NCBI GenBank assembly: GCA_001803565.1
Contig: MHDQ01000283.1
Location: 1-5,474 of the forward strand
Length of the DNA stretch: 5,474 bases
Reading direction: 5' to 3'
Source: Nitrospinae bacterium RIFCSPLOWO2_12_FULL_45_22
Lineage (GTDB): Bacteria > 2-12-FULL-45-22
Shown here: in pieces, positions 1 to 5,474 of the stretch
Position numbering within the stretch: the stretch's first letter is position 1
Layout: every line of letters begins with the position of its first letter
Notes under the pieces: model-generated
Database searches by the model: none
What the model was told of the DNA's origin: nothing
The model's input: the letters and a program-made list of their open reading frames with translations, nothing else
Translations under genes and position numbers: made by a program

Positions 1-193
1 TAACCAGAATGAAAATACGATTTAAACAGAATATCCTTGAATCCTACTTGGAAAAACTTTATGCTTAAAAAGTGCAAGAGTTTAGTAGATAATATAACCT
101 CCCACTGAATCTTGTCAATTACGAACGCTTTTCGCTTAAAGGTCAGTGTATATAAGGGTGGTTCAAAACACGATAAAGCCCGTTAAATGCGGC
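1..193. other. Gene-free AT-rich region upstream of rplU
   Basis: I see no coding region, tRNA or rRNA here. The stretch is AT-rich and interrupted by stops in all frames, as expected of an intergenic upstream region. A 5-base inverted repeat (AAGCC at 176-180, GGCTT at 191-195) ends inside the -35 box of the promoter called at 194-222. It could be an operator, but arms this short are expected by chance. Other promoter-like pieces (TTGTCA at 112-117, TATATA at 149-154) are not correctly spaced to each other, so I do not call them. Confidence 0.6.
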
Positions 194-222
194 TTGACAT
201 CAATGGTCTTTTGTGTTAGAAA
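194..222 (+). promoter_or_regulatory. Sigma-70-type promoter for the rplU operon
   Basis: A perfect -35 box TTGACA lies at 194-199. After 17 bases comes a TAGAAA -10 box (217-222; 4 of 6 to consensus), preceded by TG at 214-215, an extended -10. Transcription would start near 229, giving a leader of about 54 bases that is rich in T and A and carries the L21 ribosome binding site. The position directly ahead of the first gene of a ribosomal-protein operon supports the call. A TATAAA at 228-233 is a better -10 by sequence but lies 28 bases from the -35 box, too far. No leader structure resembling an autoregulatory site is obvious. Confidence 0.6.
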
Positions 223-282
223 TTTGCTATAAACTTTTTTCTAATTTTCCTTAACCATCAATAAAGACAAGGAGAGAGAGCG

Positions 283-792
283 GTGCGTTATGCAGTTATA
301 AAAACTGGTGGAAAACAATACCGGGTCTCGGTAGGTGAGACTATGATGGTAGAAAAGTTGCCTGGGGAGGTAGGGGGGAAGATAGAGTTAGGCCAGGTAT
401 TGATGATAAAAGATGGTGATCAGGTCTATTATGGCGATCCGTGGGTAGAAAGTGGGTTGGTAACAGCCAAGATAGTTGAGCAAGACCGGGCAAAAAAGAT
501 TATTGTATTTAAACATAAGAGACGCAAGGATTACCGAAAGAAGCAAGGCCATCGGCAATATTTTACCAGGCTAAAAATAGAAAATATTTCTTTAGGAAGC
601 CCGATTTTGGAAAAAACGGGAGAAAAGATGGTTTCTATGCCAGGACCAGAAGGGCTGGGAGCCATTCCAACTGAAGAGCAAACCGTTTTACCATTCAAGT
701 TAGAGATGATGGAAAGCGTAGGAACAGGCCTACCTCCGGAAGGACCCACGGAAAATATGCTATCAGGAGAGGTGATAGAAAATGGCTCATAA
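283..792 (+). CDS. rplU: Large-subunit ribosomal protein L21 (bL21) with acidic C-terminal extension
   Basis: L21 is a 23S rRNA-binding protein of the 50S subunit. The start is GTG at 283, eight bases after AAGGAG (269-274), and gives the family's usual [15 protein letters not shown] opening. The core matches L21 throughout: [11 protein letters not shown] near residues 9-19, [10 protein letters not shown] at 39-48, and the signature [16 protein letters not shown] at 77-92. A typical L21 is about 100-105 residues and ends shortly after the LKIENISL stretch (97-104). This protein continues to 169 residues. The extra 65 or so residues are rich in Gly, Pro, Met and Glu, with about 11 Glu and 3 Lys, so they are acidic and probably disordered. 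The last codons overlap the rpmA start by 11 bases in another frame, implying translational coupling. Identity is secure; the role of the tail is unknown. Confidence 0.96.
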   Translation: MRYAVIKTGGKQYRVSVGETMMVEKLPGEVGGKIELGQVLMIKDGDQVYYGDPWVESGLVTAKIVEQDRAKKIIVFKHKRRKDYRKKQGHRQYFTRLKIENISLGSPILEKTGEKMVSMPGPEGLGAIPTEEQTVLPFKLEMMESVGTGLPPEGPTENMLSGEVIENGS

Positions 793-1048
793 AAAAGGTG
801 GTGGGAGTTCATCTAATGGCCGTGATAGTTGCGGAAAGCGCTTGGGCGTTAAGCGTTTCGCTGGCCAATGGGTATCAGCCGGGAGTATCCTTGTCCGGCA
901 AAGGGGGACAAAATTTAAGCCCGGGTTTAATGTAGGTCTGGGTCGAGACCATACCCTATTTGCAAAGATTGATGGGATAGTAGAGTTCCCCCGGCAAGGG
1001 AAGAGTGACCGGAGGATAAATGTCCTGGCCCTCCCTTCCAGTAGCTAA
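782..1048 (+). CDS. rpmA: Large-subunit ribosomal protein L27 (bL27)
   Basis: L27 is a 50S protein whose N-terminal tail reaches towards the peptidyl-transferase centre and helps place tRNA. The 88-residue product is normal for the family. Visible signatures are MAHKKGGGS at the N-terminus, NGRDS at 12-16, LGVKRF at 21-26, VRQRGTKF at 38-45 and [12 protein letters not shown] at 51-62. The ATG lies inside the last codons of rplU, five bases after a strong ribosome binding site (GAGGTGAT, 769-776) that is itself within rplU. The protein begins directly with MAHKK and has no N-terminal extension of the kind that Firmicutes and some relatives cleave off, a useful taxonomic hint. The C-terminus is slightly unusual (ALPSSS) but such ends vary. 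Confidence 0.97.
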   Translation: MAHKKGGGSSSNGRDSCGKRLGVKRFAGQWVSAGSILVRQRGTKFKPGFNVGLGRDHTLFAKIDGIVEFPRQGKSDRRINVLALPSSS

Positions 1049-1053
1049 GGAGG
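1048..1053 (+). promoter_or_regulatory. Shine-Dalgarno directly abutting the obg start
   Basis: AGGAGG is a perfect anti-Shine-Dalgarno match, but it is followed immediately by the obg ATG at 1054, with no spacer instead of the usual 5-9 bases. Its first base is the last base of the rpmA stop codon. No downstream in-frame start keeps the conserved Obg N-terminus. Initiation may therefore depend on ribosomes arriving from rpmA, which ends 5 bases before the ATG. Confidence 0.6.
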
Positions 1054-2091
1054 ATGTTTGCTGATCGAGTTAAGATATATGTGAGAGGCGGGAGGGGAGG
1101 GAAGGGGTGTGCAAGTTTTTTACGGGCAAGGTTCAATCCACGGGGCGGTCCAGACGGGGGCAATGGTGGCCGAGGTGGTGATGTAATTATCCGGGTCAAA
1201 AAAGAGCTTTATACCTTAATAGATATAAAATACCGGTCGCATAACCTGGCCCGAAAAGGGGGTAATGGGAGCAGTAATAACCGCCGGGGTAGAGATGGCC
1301 CCCCTTGCATTATCAAAGTACCGGTAGGTACAGTGGTGAGAGAGGCTGAGAGTGGCTGTTTACTGGCAGACTTAACCCGGGACGGAGAGGAAGTCATAGT
1401 AGCTCGGGGAGGTCAGGGTGGAAGAGGGAATAACTACTTCAAGTCTGCTATAAACAGGGCGCCCCGTTATGCTGAGGAGGGAGGAGCAGGAGAAGAAAGG
1501 TGGCTTCAATTAGAGCTGAAATTGCTAGCTGATGTTGGCCTGATTGGGATGCCTAATGCTGGAAAATCTACTTTGCTTGCCTCCATATCAGCCGCCCATC
1601 CCCAGATAGCTCAGTATCCATTTACTACCCTGGCCCCTAATCTTGGTGTAGTAAAGTTGCCGGATTTTACCAGATTTATAATAGCCGATATCCCCGGTCT
1701 TATACCTGGTGCCCACCAGGGAAAAGGATTAGGGTATCAGTTCCTTCGGCATATTGAGCGGACCAAGCTCTTGATCCATATTATTGATCTAGCTGTCCCT
1801 GGGCCGCGGGAGCCTTTTGAGGATTTCCAGGCCATTAATAGAGAACTAGAGCTTTATAATTCCTCGCTGGTCAATAAGCCACAATTAATAGCAGCTAATA
1901 AACTTGACCTGCCGGAAGCGCGGGAAAAATTAACTGACTGCCAGGCACAATTTAACCAACAAAACCTCTCTTTCATTCCCATATCAGCAAAGACAGGTGA
2001 AGGTATACCTGAGTTGATTCAATCTTTATGGGGTAAATTGCAGGAGCTAACTCCCCATGATCAGTTGGAAGAAAAGGTAGGAGCTAATTGA
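1054..2091 (+). CDS. obg: Obg-family GTPase (ribosome-assembly GTPase, CgtA)
   Basis: Obg is an essential GTP-binding protein that associates with the 50S subunit during late assembly and links it to stress and growth signals. The 345-residue protein shows the glycine-rich Obg fold (about 1-158: MFADRVKIYVRGGRGGKG, GGPDGGNGGRGGDV, ARGGQGGRGN). The G domain follows: P-loop GMPNAGKST at 165-173, G2 TT at 191-192, G3 DIPG at 212-215, G4 NKLD at 282-285 and G5 SAK at 311-313. The ATG gives the standard N-terminus. The chain stops soon after the G domain, with only a short charged tail (HDQLEEKVGAN). It therefore lacks the C-terminal OCT domain of Bacillus Obg (428 residues) and the longer acidic tail of E. 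coli ObgE (390 residues). The position after rplU-rpmA is conserved in many bacteria. Confidence 0.96.
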   Translation: MFADRVKIYVRGGRGGKGCASFLRARFNPRGGPDGGNGGRGGDVIIRVKKELYTLIDIKYRSHNLARKGGNGSSNNRRGRDGPPCIIKVPVGTVVREAESGCLLADLTRDGEEVIVARGGQGGRGNNYFKSAINRAPRYAEEGGAGEERWLQLELKLLADVGLIGMPNAGKSTLLASISAAHPQIAQYPFTTLAPNLGVVKLPDFTRFIIADIPGLIPGAHQGKGLGYQFLRHIERTKLLIHIIDLAVPGPREPFEDFQAINRELELYNSSLVNKPQLIAANKLDLPEAREKLTDCQAQFNQQNLSFIPISAKTGEGIPELIQSLWGKLQELTPHDQLEEKVGAN

Positions 2092-2103
2092 TAGCTAAGC
2101 GCT

Positions 2104-2244
2104 CTATACACAGCGTCCAAATTAAATACGCATAAGTCGTCATTCCGGCGAAAGCCGGAATCCAGAAAAGATGCTGGATTCCGGGTCAAGCCCGGAATGA
2201 CAGGCAATGTTGGTATGCGCAAATAATTATGCCGCTCTGTATAG
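2104..2244. mobile_element. MITE-like nested inverted-repeat element
   Basis: This 141-base stretch between obg and proB has two layers. The outer layer is a pair of imperfect 31-base inverted repeats, 2104-2134 and 2214-2244, matching at 24 of 31 positions and including identical outer ends (CTATACA) and inner ends (CGCATA). Inside lies the hairpin core at 2139-2201. It encodes no protein, so if mobile it would need a transposase supplied in trans. No clear target-site duplication is visible. A short direct similarity (CGCTCTATA at 2100-2108, CGCTCTGTATA at 2233-2243) leaves the exact ends uncertain. The outer arms may instead be extra stem sequence of a REP-type element. Confidence 0.5.
2139..2201. 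repeat. REP-type double-hairpin palindrome (GTCATTCCGG family)
   Basis: The core has two inverted arms, 2139-2165 and 2174-2201, opening with GTCATTCCGG and closing with CCGGAATGAC, separated by 8 bases. Each arm is itself a hairpin: an 8-base stem closed by GAAA (2142-2161), and an 8-base stem closed by TCAAG (2178-2198). The last stem pair is C-G in the first arm and G-C in the second, a compensatory change that favours conservation of the hairpins. This sequence type is a widespread dispersed intergenic repeat in several Gram-negative-type phyla. There is no T-run after it, so it is not a classical intrinsic terminator, but it could stabilise or attenuate the obg end of the message. Confidence 0.85.
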
Positions 2245-2316
2245 TTCGGATGAAAAATTTATAGATAAGATTAGATCAACATGAATTTGGCCTCTGTGAT
2301 TAAACCAATTGTAGGT

Positions 2317-2321
2317 GGAGG
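2317..2321 (+). promoter_or_regulatory. Ribosome binding site that points to an ACG start for proB
   Basis: GGAGG at 2317-2321 is followed by a 7-base spacer and then ACG at 2329, the codon that lines up with the expected initiator Met of ProB. A second candidate, GAGGAG at 2331-2336, lies only 4 bases before an in-frame ATT at 2341. The first arrangement has the better spacing and the better N-terminal fit. Confidence 0.5.
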
Positions 2322-2328
2322 ATAAGAA

Positions 2329-3450
2329 ACGAGGAGAGAAATTTTAGGTGACTTAAAGCGGATAGTAGTAAAGATTGGCAGTGGGGTTCTGACCAGTACC
2401 GGCCAGGGCCTTGCCATTCCTATAATAGAAAACTTGGTAGATCAACTGGCAACTGTCCAGGGATCAGGCTTAGAGGTCTTGTTGGTTTCCTCCGGCGCTA
2501 TAGCCGCCGGCCTAAAGGAATTAAACCTGCCTGAAGTACCTAAAAGCATCCCCCATAGACAGGCGGCTGCTGCCATTGGCCAGAGCCATCTCATATGGGT
2601 TTACGAAAAATTTTTTAGTCAACGCAACCAAAAAGTTGCCCAGATACTCTTAACTCATGATGACCTGAGTAATCGTCGAAGATACCTTAATGCCCGCAAT
2701 ACCCTCTTTACCCTACTACGATACCGCGTGATCCCGATAATAAATGAGAATGATACTGTAGCGGTAGAAGAGATCCAGTTCGGTGATAATGATAACCTAT
2801 CCGCTCTGGTAACCAATATGGTTGAGGCAGACCTTCTCTTGATCCTTTCCGATGTAGACGGTTTTTATACCGCTGACCCCCGCAGTGATCCTCAGACCAC
2901 CCTATTGTTGCAGGTAGATAAGATAACTTCGGCTATAGAAGCTATGGCTCAACCGAGCCAATCCCCTACCGGTCGGGGTGGTATGATTACCAAAATCCAG
3001 GCTGCCAAAAAAGCCGGGGTCTCAGGGGCTATGACTATTATCGCTAATGGTAAGCTCCCAGGGGTAATTTTGGGAGTATTGGCAGGCGAGGAAATAGGGA
3101 CTCTGTTTTTGCCGCAGAAAGACCGGCTGGCTAGCCGCAAACACTGGATTGCTTATACCCTAAAGCCAAAAGGTGAGGTAGTGGTAGATGATGGGGCCAG
3201 AGAAGCCCTCATCAGGAATGGTAAGAGTCTTCTGCCTAAAGGCATAGTGGAGATCAGAGGGAAGTTCGCTCCGGGTGATGCTGTGACCTGTCTTGATGTT
3301 AAAGAGAAGGAGTTTGCCCGGGGTATAGTTAATTATTCCTCTGAGGAGCTAAAGGCTATTAAAGGCTGTTATTCTAAAGAGATAGAGGAGATTCTTGGCT
3401 ATAAATTTTATGACGAGGTAATTCACCGGGATAATCTGGTATTGCTCTGA
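2329..3450 (+). CDS. proB: Glutamate 5-kinase (gamma-glutamyl kinase)
   Basis: ProB phosphorylates L-glutamate with ATP to gamma-glutamyl phosphate, the first and usually proline-inhibited step of proline synthesis. An amino-acid-kinase domain (about 1-255) shows KRIVVKIGSGVLT at 10-22, VSSGAIAAG at 53-61, NENDTVAV at 139-146, FGDNDNLSA at 151-159, LSDVDGFY at 173-180 and GRGGMITK at 215-222 (often GTGGM in the family). A PUA domain fills about 281-373. The 373-residue length fits the family (E. coli 367). The frame is closed upstream by TAA at 2323-2325 and has no ATG, GTG or TTG before TTG at 2434, which would delete the KIGSG loop. I place the start at ACG 2329 because xRREILGDLKRIVVKIGSG resembles typical ProB N-termini and GGAGG lies 7 bases upstream. 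ATT at 2341, or a sequencing or mutational T-to-C change, are alternatives. Product certain; start tentative. Confidence 0.93.
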   Translation, partial: TRREILGDLKRIVVKIGSGVLTSTGQGLAIPIIENLVDQLATVQGSGLEVLLVSSGAIAAGLKELNLPEVPKSIPHRQAAAAIGQSHLIWVYEKFFSQRNQKVAQILLTHDDLSNRRRYLNARNTLFTLLRYRVIPIINENDTVAVEEIQFGDNDNLSALVTNMVEADLLLILSDVDGFYTADPRSDPQTTLLLQVDKITSAIEAMAQPSQSPTGRGGMITKIQAAKKAGVSGAMTIIANGKLPGVILGVLAGEEIGTLFLPQKDRLASRKHWIAYTLKPKGEVVVDDGAREALIRNGKSLLPKGIVEIRGKFAPGDAVTCLDVKEKEFARGIVNYSSEELKAIKGCYSKEIEEILGYKFYDEVIHRDNLVLL

Positions 3451-3472
3451 GATGCACGGACTTTGTCCATCT

Positions 3473-3540
3473 GTCACCCTGAGCGTAGCGAAGGGTCTTA
3501 GTCTGTGAGGATTGAGATTCTTCGCTTCGCTCAGAATGAC
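3473..3540. repeat. Intergenic inverted repeat of the GTCACCCTGAGCG family
   Basis: Arms 3473-3498 and 3515-3540 are inverted copies matching at 21 of 26 positions, separated by 16 bases. Each arm also folds on itself: ACCCT (3476-3480) pairs with AGGGT (3492-3496), and ATTCT (3517-3521) with AGAAT (3533-3537). The mismatches between arms mostly fall in these stems and are compensatory. This is another widely dispersed intergenic repeat type, unrelated to the one at 2139-2201. It fills most of the 109-base proB-proA gap, ends just before the proA ribosome binding site, and has no T-run that would make it a terminator. Read in frame with proA it encodes a spurious FFASLRMT peptide. Confidence 0.85.
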
Positions 3541-3545
3541 CTGGT

Positions 3546-3553
3546 GGGGAGGG
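3546..3553 (+). promoter_or_regulatory. Ribosome binding site deciding the proA start
   Basis: GGGGAGGG lies 6 bases before ATG at 3560 and just after the inverted repeat. It favours the ATG over the in-frame TTG at 3512, which sits inside the repeat and would add 16 residues not found in the family. Confidence 0.75.
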
Positions 3554-3559
3554 ATATTT

Positions 3560-4816
3560 ATGGATATTAAGCAGGAGGTTTTAAAGCTCGCCCAAGAAGC
3601 CCGCAATGCTGCCAGGTGTATAGCAAATGTATCTTCTAAGGCAAAGGACCGTGCCTTACTGAATATGGCTGGTAAGTTAGAACAGAAAGGGGAATACTTA
3701 CTAGAAGCCAACCGGAAGGATATAGCAGGAGTAAGGGACAAAGGGTTATCGTCTGCCATGATAGATCGCTTGACTCTTAACCCCAAGCGGATAAAAGAAA
3801 TGGCAGCCGGCTTACAGGAAATAGCCGCCCTATCTGATCCTGTGGGGGAGATTGTCAAGATGTGGAGGAGGCCTAATGGATTGTTGGTGGGGAAGATGCG
3901 GGTCCCGTTAGGCGTTATTGGCATTGTCTATGAATCTCGTCCCAATGTAACTGCCGATGCGGCGGGCCTCTGCCTTAAATCGGGCAATGCCGTAATCTTA
4001 CGGGGTGGTTCAGAGGCATTCCATTCCAATAAGGCTATTGTATCTCTCTTAAAAGAGGCATTGATAGAGACGGAGCTACCCGGAAGTGCCGTACAGTTCG
4101 TAGCTACTACCGAGCGGCAGGCGGTGCATGAGCTGTTAAAATTGGATCAGTATATTGATCTAGTAGTACCCCGGGGAGGTACCGACTTGATCCGCCTGGT
4201 AGTAGAGAATTCCTCTATCCCGGTGGTAAAGCATGACAAGGGCCTCTGCCATATCTATGTCGACAATGAGGCGGATTTAGATATGGCAGAAGAAATAGTT
4301 TTTAATGCCAAGGTGCAAAGACCCGGGGTCTGTAATGCGGTAGAGACCCTGCTGGTTCATCAGGAGATTGCCCCGACCTTTCTACCCCGAATGATTCAGC
4401 GTCTGCAAGGCAGTGGCGTAGAAATAAGAGGTTGCCTACAGACAAAGACTATCTCTCCTCAGATTAAAGAGGCTACAGAGGACGACTGGGAGACCGAATA
4501 TCTGGATTTGATCCTTTCTATTAAAGTAGTAAAGGATATGGAAGAAGCTATGGATCATATCGCCAGATATAGTTCTATGCTGGCCGAGGCCATAATAACT
4601 AATAACTATTCCCGGGCGATGAGCTTCCTGCGGGCAGTGGACTCTGCCGCTGTGTTTGTCAATGCCTCTACTCGCTTTACCGATGGTAACCAGTTTGGTC
4701 TAGGGGCAGAACTGGGCATAAGCACCCAAAAGCTCCATGTAAGGGGACCTATGGGCTTGGAAGACCTTACCTCTACTAAGTATATCATCCTGGGAGATGG
4801 ACAGATAAGGGTTTGA
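3560..4816 (+). CDS. proA: Glutamate-5-semialdehyde dehydrogenase (gamma-glutamyl phosphate reductase)
   Basis: ProA reduces gamma-glutamyl phosphate with NADPH to glutamate-5-semialdehyde, which cyclises to pyrroline-5-carboxylate for proline synthesis. It belongs to the aldehyde dehydrogenase superfamily. The 418 residues match the family (E. coli 417). Visible signatures are MRVPLGVIGIVYESRPNVT at 113-131, LKSGNAVILRGGSEA at 139-153, VPRGGTDLI at 203-211, the catalytic cysteine Cys258 in QRPGVCNAVETLLVH, and the C-terminal VNASTRFTDG...FGLGAELGISTQKLHVRGPMGLEDLTS from 367. One departure is Y-S-S-M-L-A-E-A at 337-344, where most relatives have a YGSGHSEA-like motif. The chain is otherwise intact, with no frameshift. 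It follows proB, supplying the next enzyme of the pathway, although a repeat separates the two. Confidence 0.97.
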   Translation: MDIKQEVLKLAQEARNAARCIANVSSKAKDRALLNMAGKLEQKGEYLLEANRKDIAGVRDKGLSSAMIDRLTLNPKRIKEMAAGLQEIAALSDPVGEIVKMWRRPNGLLVGKMRVPLGVIGIVYESRPNVTADAAGLCLKSGNAVILRGGSEAFHSNKAIVSLLKEALIETELPGSAVQFVATTERQAVHELLKLDQYIDLVVPRGGTDLIRLVVENSSIPVVKHDKGLCHIYVDNEADLDMAEEIVFNAKVQRPGVCNAVETLLVHQEIAPTFLPRMIQRLQGSGVEIRGCLQTKTISPQIKEATEDDWETEYLDLILSIKVVKDMEEAMDHIARYSSMLAEAIITNNYSRAMSFLRAVDSAAVFVNASTRFTDGNQFGLGAELGISTQKLHVRGPMGLEDLTSTKYIILGDGQIRV

Positions 4817-4820
4817 TATA

Positions 4821-5474
4821 ATGAAGATAGGGATTATGGGAGGGACATTCAATCCTATCCATTATGGGCATCTGATCCTGGCCAATGAAGCAACCGAGAG
4901 ATTTCAGTTGGACAAGGTAATCTTTGTGCCAGCCGCTACCCCACCCCATAAAGAATCCCAGGAAATAATAGGGCCATATCATCGCTTCATCATGACTGTT
5001 CTGGCTACTGTGGCCCATCCCAAGATGGAAATATCAGACCTGGAAATCCAGCGGGGTGGAAAATCGTATTCTATTGAGACCGTGGAGGAGCTAAAAAAGT
5101 CCTACCCATCAGAGACGGCCTTTTTTTTTATTGTTGGTTGCGATGCGTTTTGGGAGATTGCTACCTGGAAAGAGGTGGATAGATTGTTTCGCTCCTGTCA
5201 TTTTATTATCTCTAACCGCTCTGCCGGGATAGTGGAAACAGGAGAGGTGCTGGAGATGTTAGGGCAGACGGTAATCCCTCATTATCAGGGCTTAACCTTC
5301 CAGGACGGAGGAATAGACTCCGGTTTTGGCTGCTCAAAGATCATCCCATTTAATTCTTCTTATGCTATCTTTTTAACCCGAATACCAGCAATAGATATAT
5401 CATCAACTGATATTAGACGCCGGATAGCTCACAGTAAGAGCATAAAATATCTGGTTCCTGAAGCTGTCGAAGAG
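4821..5474 (+). CDS. nadD: Nicotinate-nucleotide adenylyltransferase, 3' end beyond the window
   Basis: NadD transfers AMP from ATP to nicotinic acid mononucleotide, giving deamido-NAD in the NAD synthesis pathway. The frame is open from ATG 4821 to the last base, 218 codons with no stop. It shows the nucleotidyltransferase N-terminus GGTFNPIHYGH (7-17) with its HxGH motif at 14-17, VPAATPPHK at 36-44, FIVGCDAFWEIATWK at 103-117, and the C-terminal ISSTDIRRRI from 193, followed by YLVPEAVEE. The family usually ends within a few to about a dozen residues of this point, so almost all of the gene is present. It starts 4 bases after the proA stop, with AAGGG at 4807-4811 as a moderate ribosome binding site inside proA. 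A run of nine T at 5121-5129 encodes FFF. rsfS often follows nadD, but this cannot be seen here. Confidence 0.95.
   Translation, partial: MKIGIMGGTFNPIHYGHLILANEATERFQLDKVIFVPAATPPHKESQEIIGPYHRFIMTVLATVAHPKMEISDLEIQRGGKSYSIETVEELKKSYPSETAFFFIVGCDAFWEIATWKEVDRLFRSCHFIISNRSAGIVETGEVLEMLGQTVIPHYQGLTFQDGGIDSGFGCSKIIPFNSSYAIFLTRIPAIDISSTDIRRRIAHSKSIKYLVPEAVEE

Noticed and set aside
531-812. 93-codon minus-strand frame antisense to rplU
   Set aside because: It is a shadow of the L21 coding sequence, with no recognisable protein features.
927-1199. 90-codon proline-rich minus-strand frame antisense to rpmA and obg
   Set aside because: Its proline content simply mirrors the glycine codons of Obg on the other strand.
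2139-2201. Intrinsic terminator for obg
   Set aside because: The hairpins are strong but not followed by a T-run, and the sequence is a known type of dispersed repeat.
2139-2201. CRISPR repeat-like palindrome
   Set aside because: There are only two inverted arms, no direct repeat-spacer periodicity and no cas genes.
2240-2271. Promoter for proB (TATAGT at 2240, TAAGAT at 2266)
   Set aside because: No -35 box at suitable spacing could be found for either -10-like sequence.
2434-3450. proB starting at TTG 2434 (338 residues)
   Set aside because: It would remove the conserved KIGSGVLT phosphate-binding loop and has no good ribosome binding site; homologous sequence continues upstream.
3512-3559. 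proA starting at TTG 3512
   Set aside because: The added 16 residues are a translation of the inverted repeat; ATG 3560 has GGGGAGGG 6 bases upstream and gives the normal family length.
3349-3924. 191-codon open frame on the minus strand across the proB-proA junction
   Set aside because: It lies antisense to two well-supported genes and its middle is a translation of the dispersed repeat.
4785-5018. 77-codon minus-strand frame antisense to nadD
   Set aside because: It overlaps the conserved NadD N-terminus and shows no independent support.

Overview
The window is a bacterial housekeeping operon, read entirely on the + strand: rplU (L21), rpmA (L27), obg, proB, proA and a 3'-truncated nadD. 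I found no defence, secretion, CRISPR, prophage or other accessory system. The order L21-L27-Obg-glutamate kinase-glutamyl phosphate reductase-NadD is familiar from Deltaproteobacteria-like and other Gram-negative-type genomes. L27 starts directly with MAHKKGGGS and lacks the cleaved N-terminal extension of Firmicutes L27, which argues against a Firmicute. Two intergenic repeats of a type common in Deltaproteobacteria, Chloroflexi and many uncultured phyla fit this, but the sequence does not fix the phylum.

Layout: positions 1-282 carry no gene and hold a good sigma-70-type promoter (194-222) ahead of rplU. Positions 283-2091 are the ribosome and ribosome-assembly block: L21 with an unusual acidic C-terminal tail overlaps L27 by 11 bases, and Obg follows after 5 bases. 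Positions 2092-2328 are a non-coding gap containing a nested inverted-repeat element (2104-2244) that looks like a MITE or REP-type element. Positions 2329-4816 are the first two steps of proline synthesis, ProB and ProA, separated by a second, unrelated inverted repeat (3473-3540). NadD (NAD biosynthesis) begins 4 bases after proA and runs off the end of the window, probably missing only its last few residues.

How the genes work together: L21, L27 and the GTPase Obg all act on the large ribosomal subunit. ProB phosphorylates glutamate and ProA reduces the product to glutamate-5-semialdehyde, using NADPH. NadD makes the dinucleotide precursor of NAD(P). Tight spacing suggests one transcript through obg; the 237-base gap with its repeat is the only place where the operon might be split.

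The most noteworthy observations are: (1) proB has no ATG, GTG or TTG that would keep its N-terminal substrate loop, and the best-placed start is an ACG codon with an ideally spaced Shine-Dalgarno sequence; (2) the obg-proB repeat has an outer pair of 31-base imperfect terminal inverted repeats around a double-hairpin core; (3) L21 carries a roughly 65-residue acidic tail; (4) Obg's AGGAGG touches its ATG with no spacer; (5) ProA departs from the family pattern in a conserved motif.
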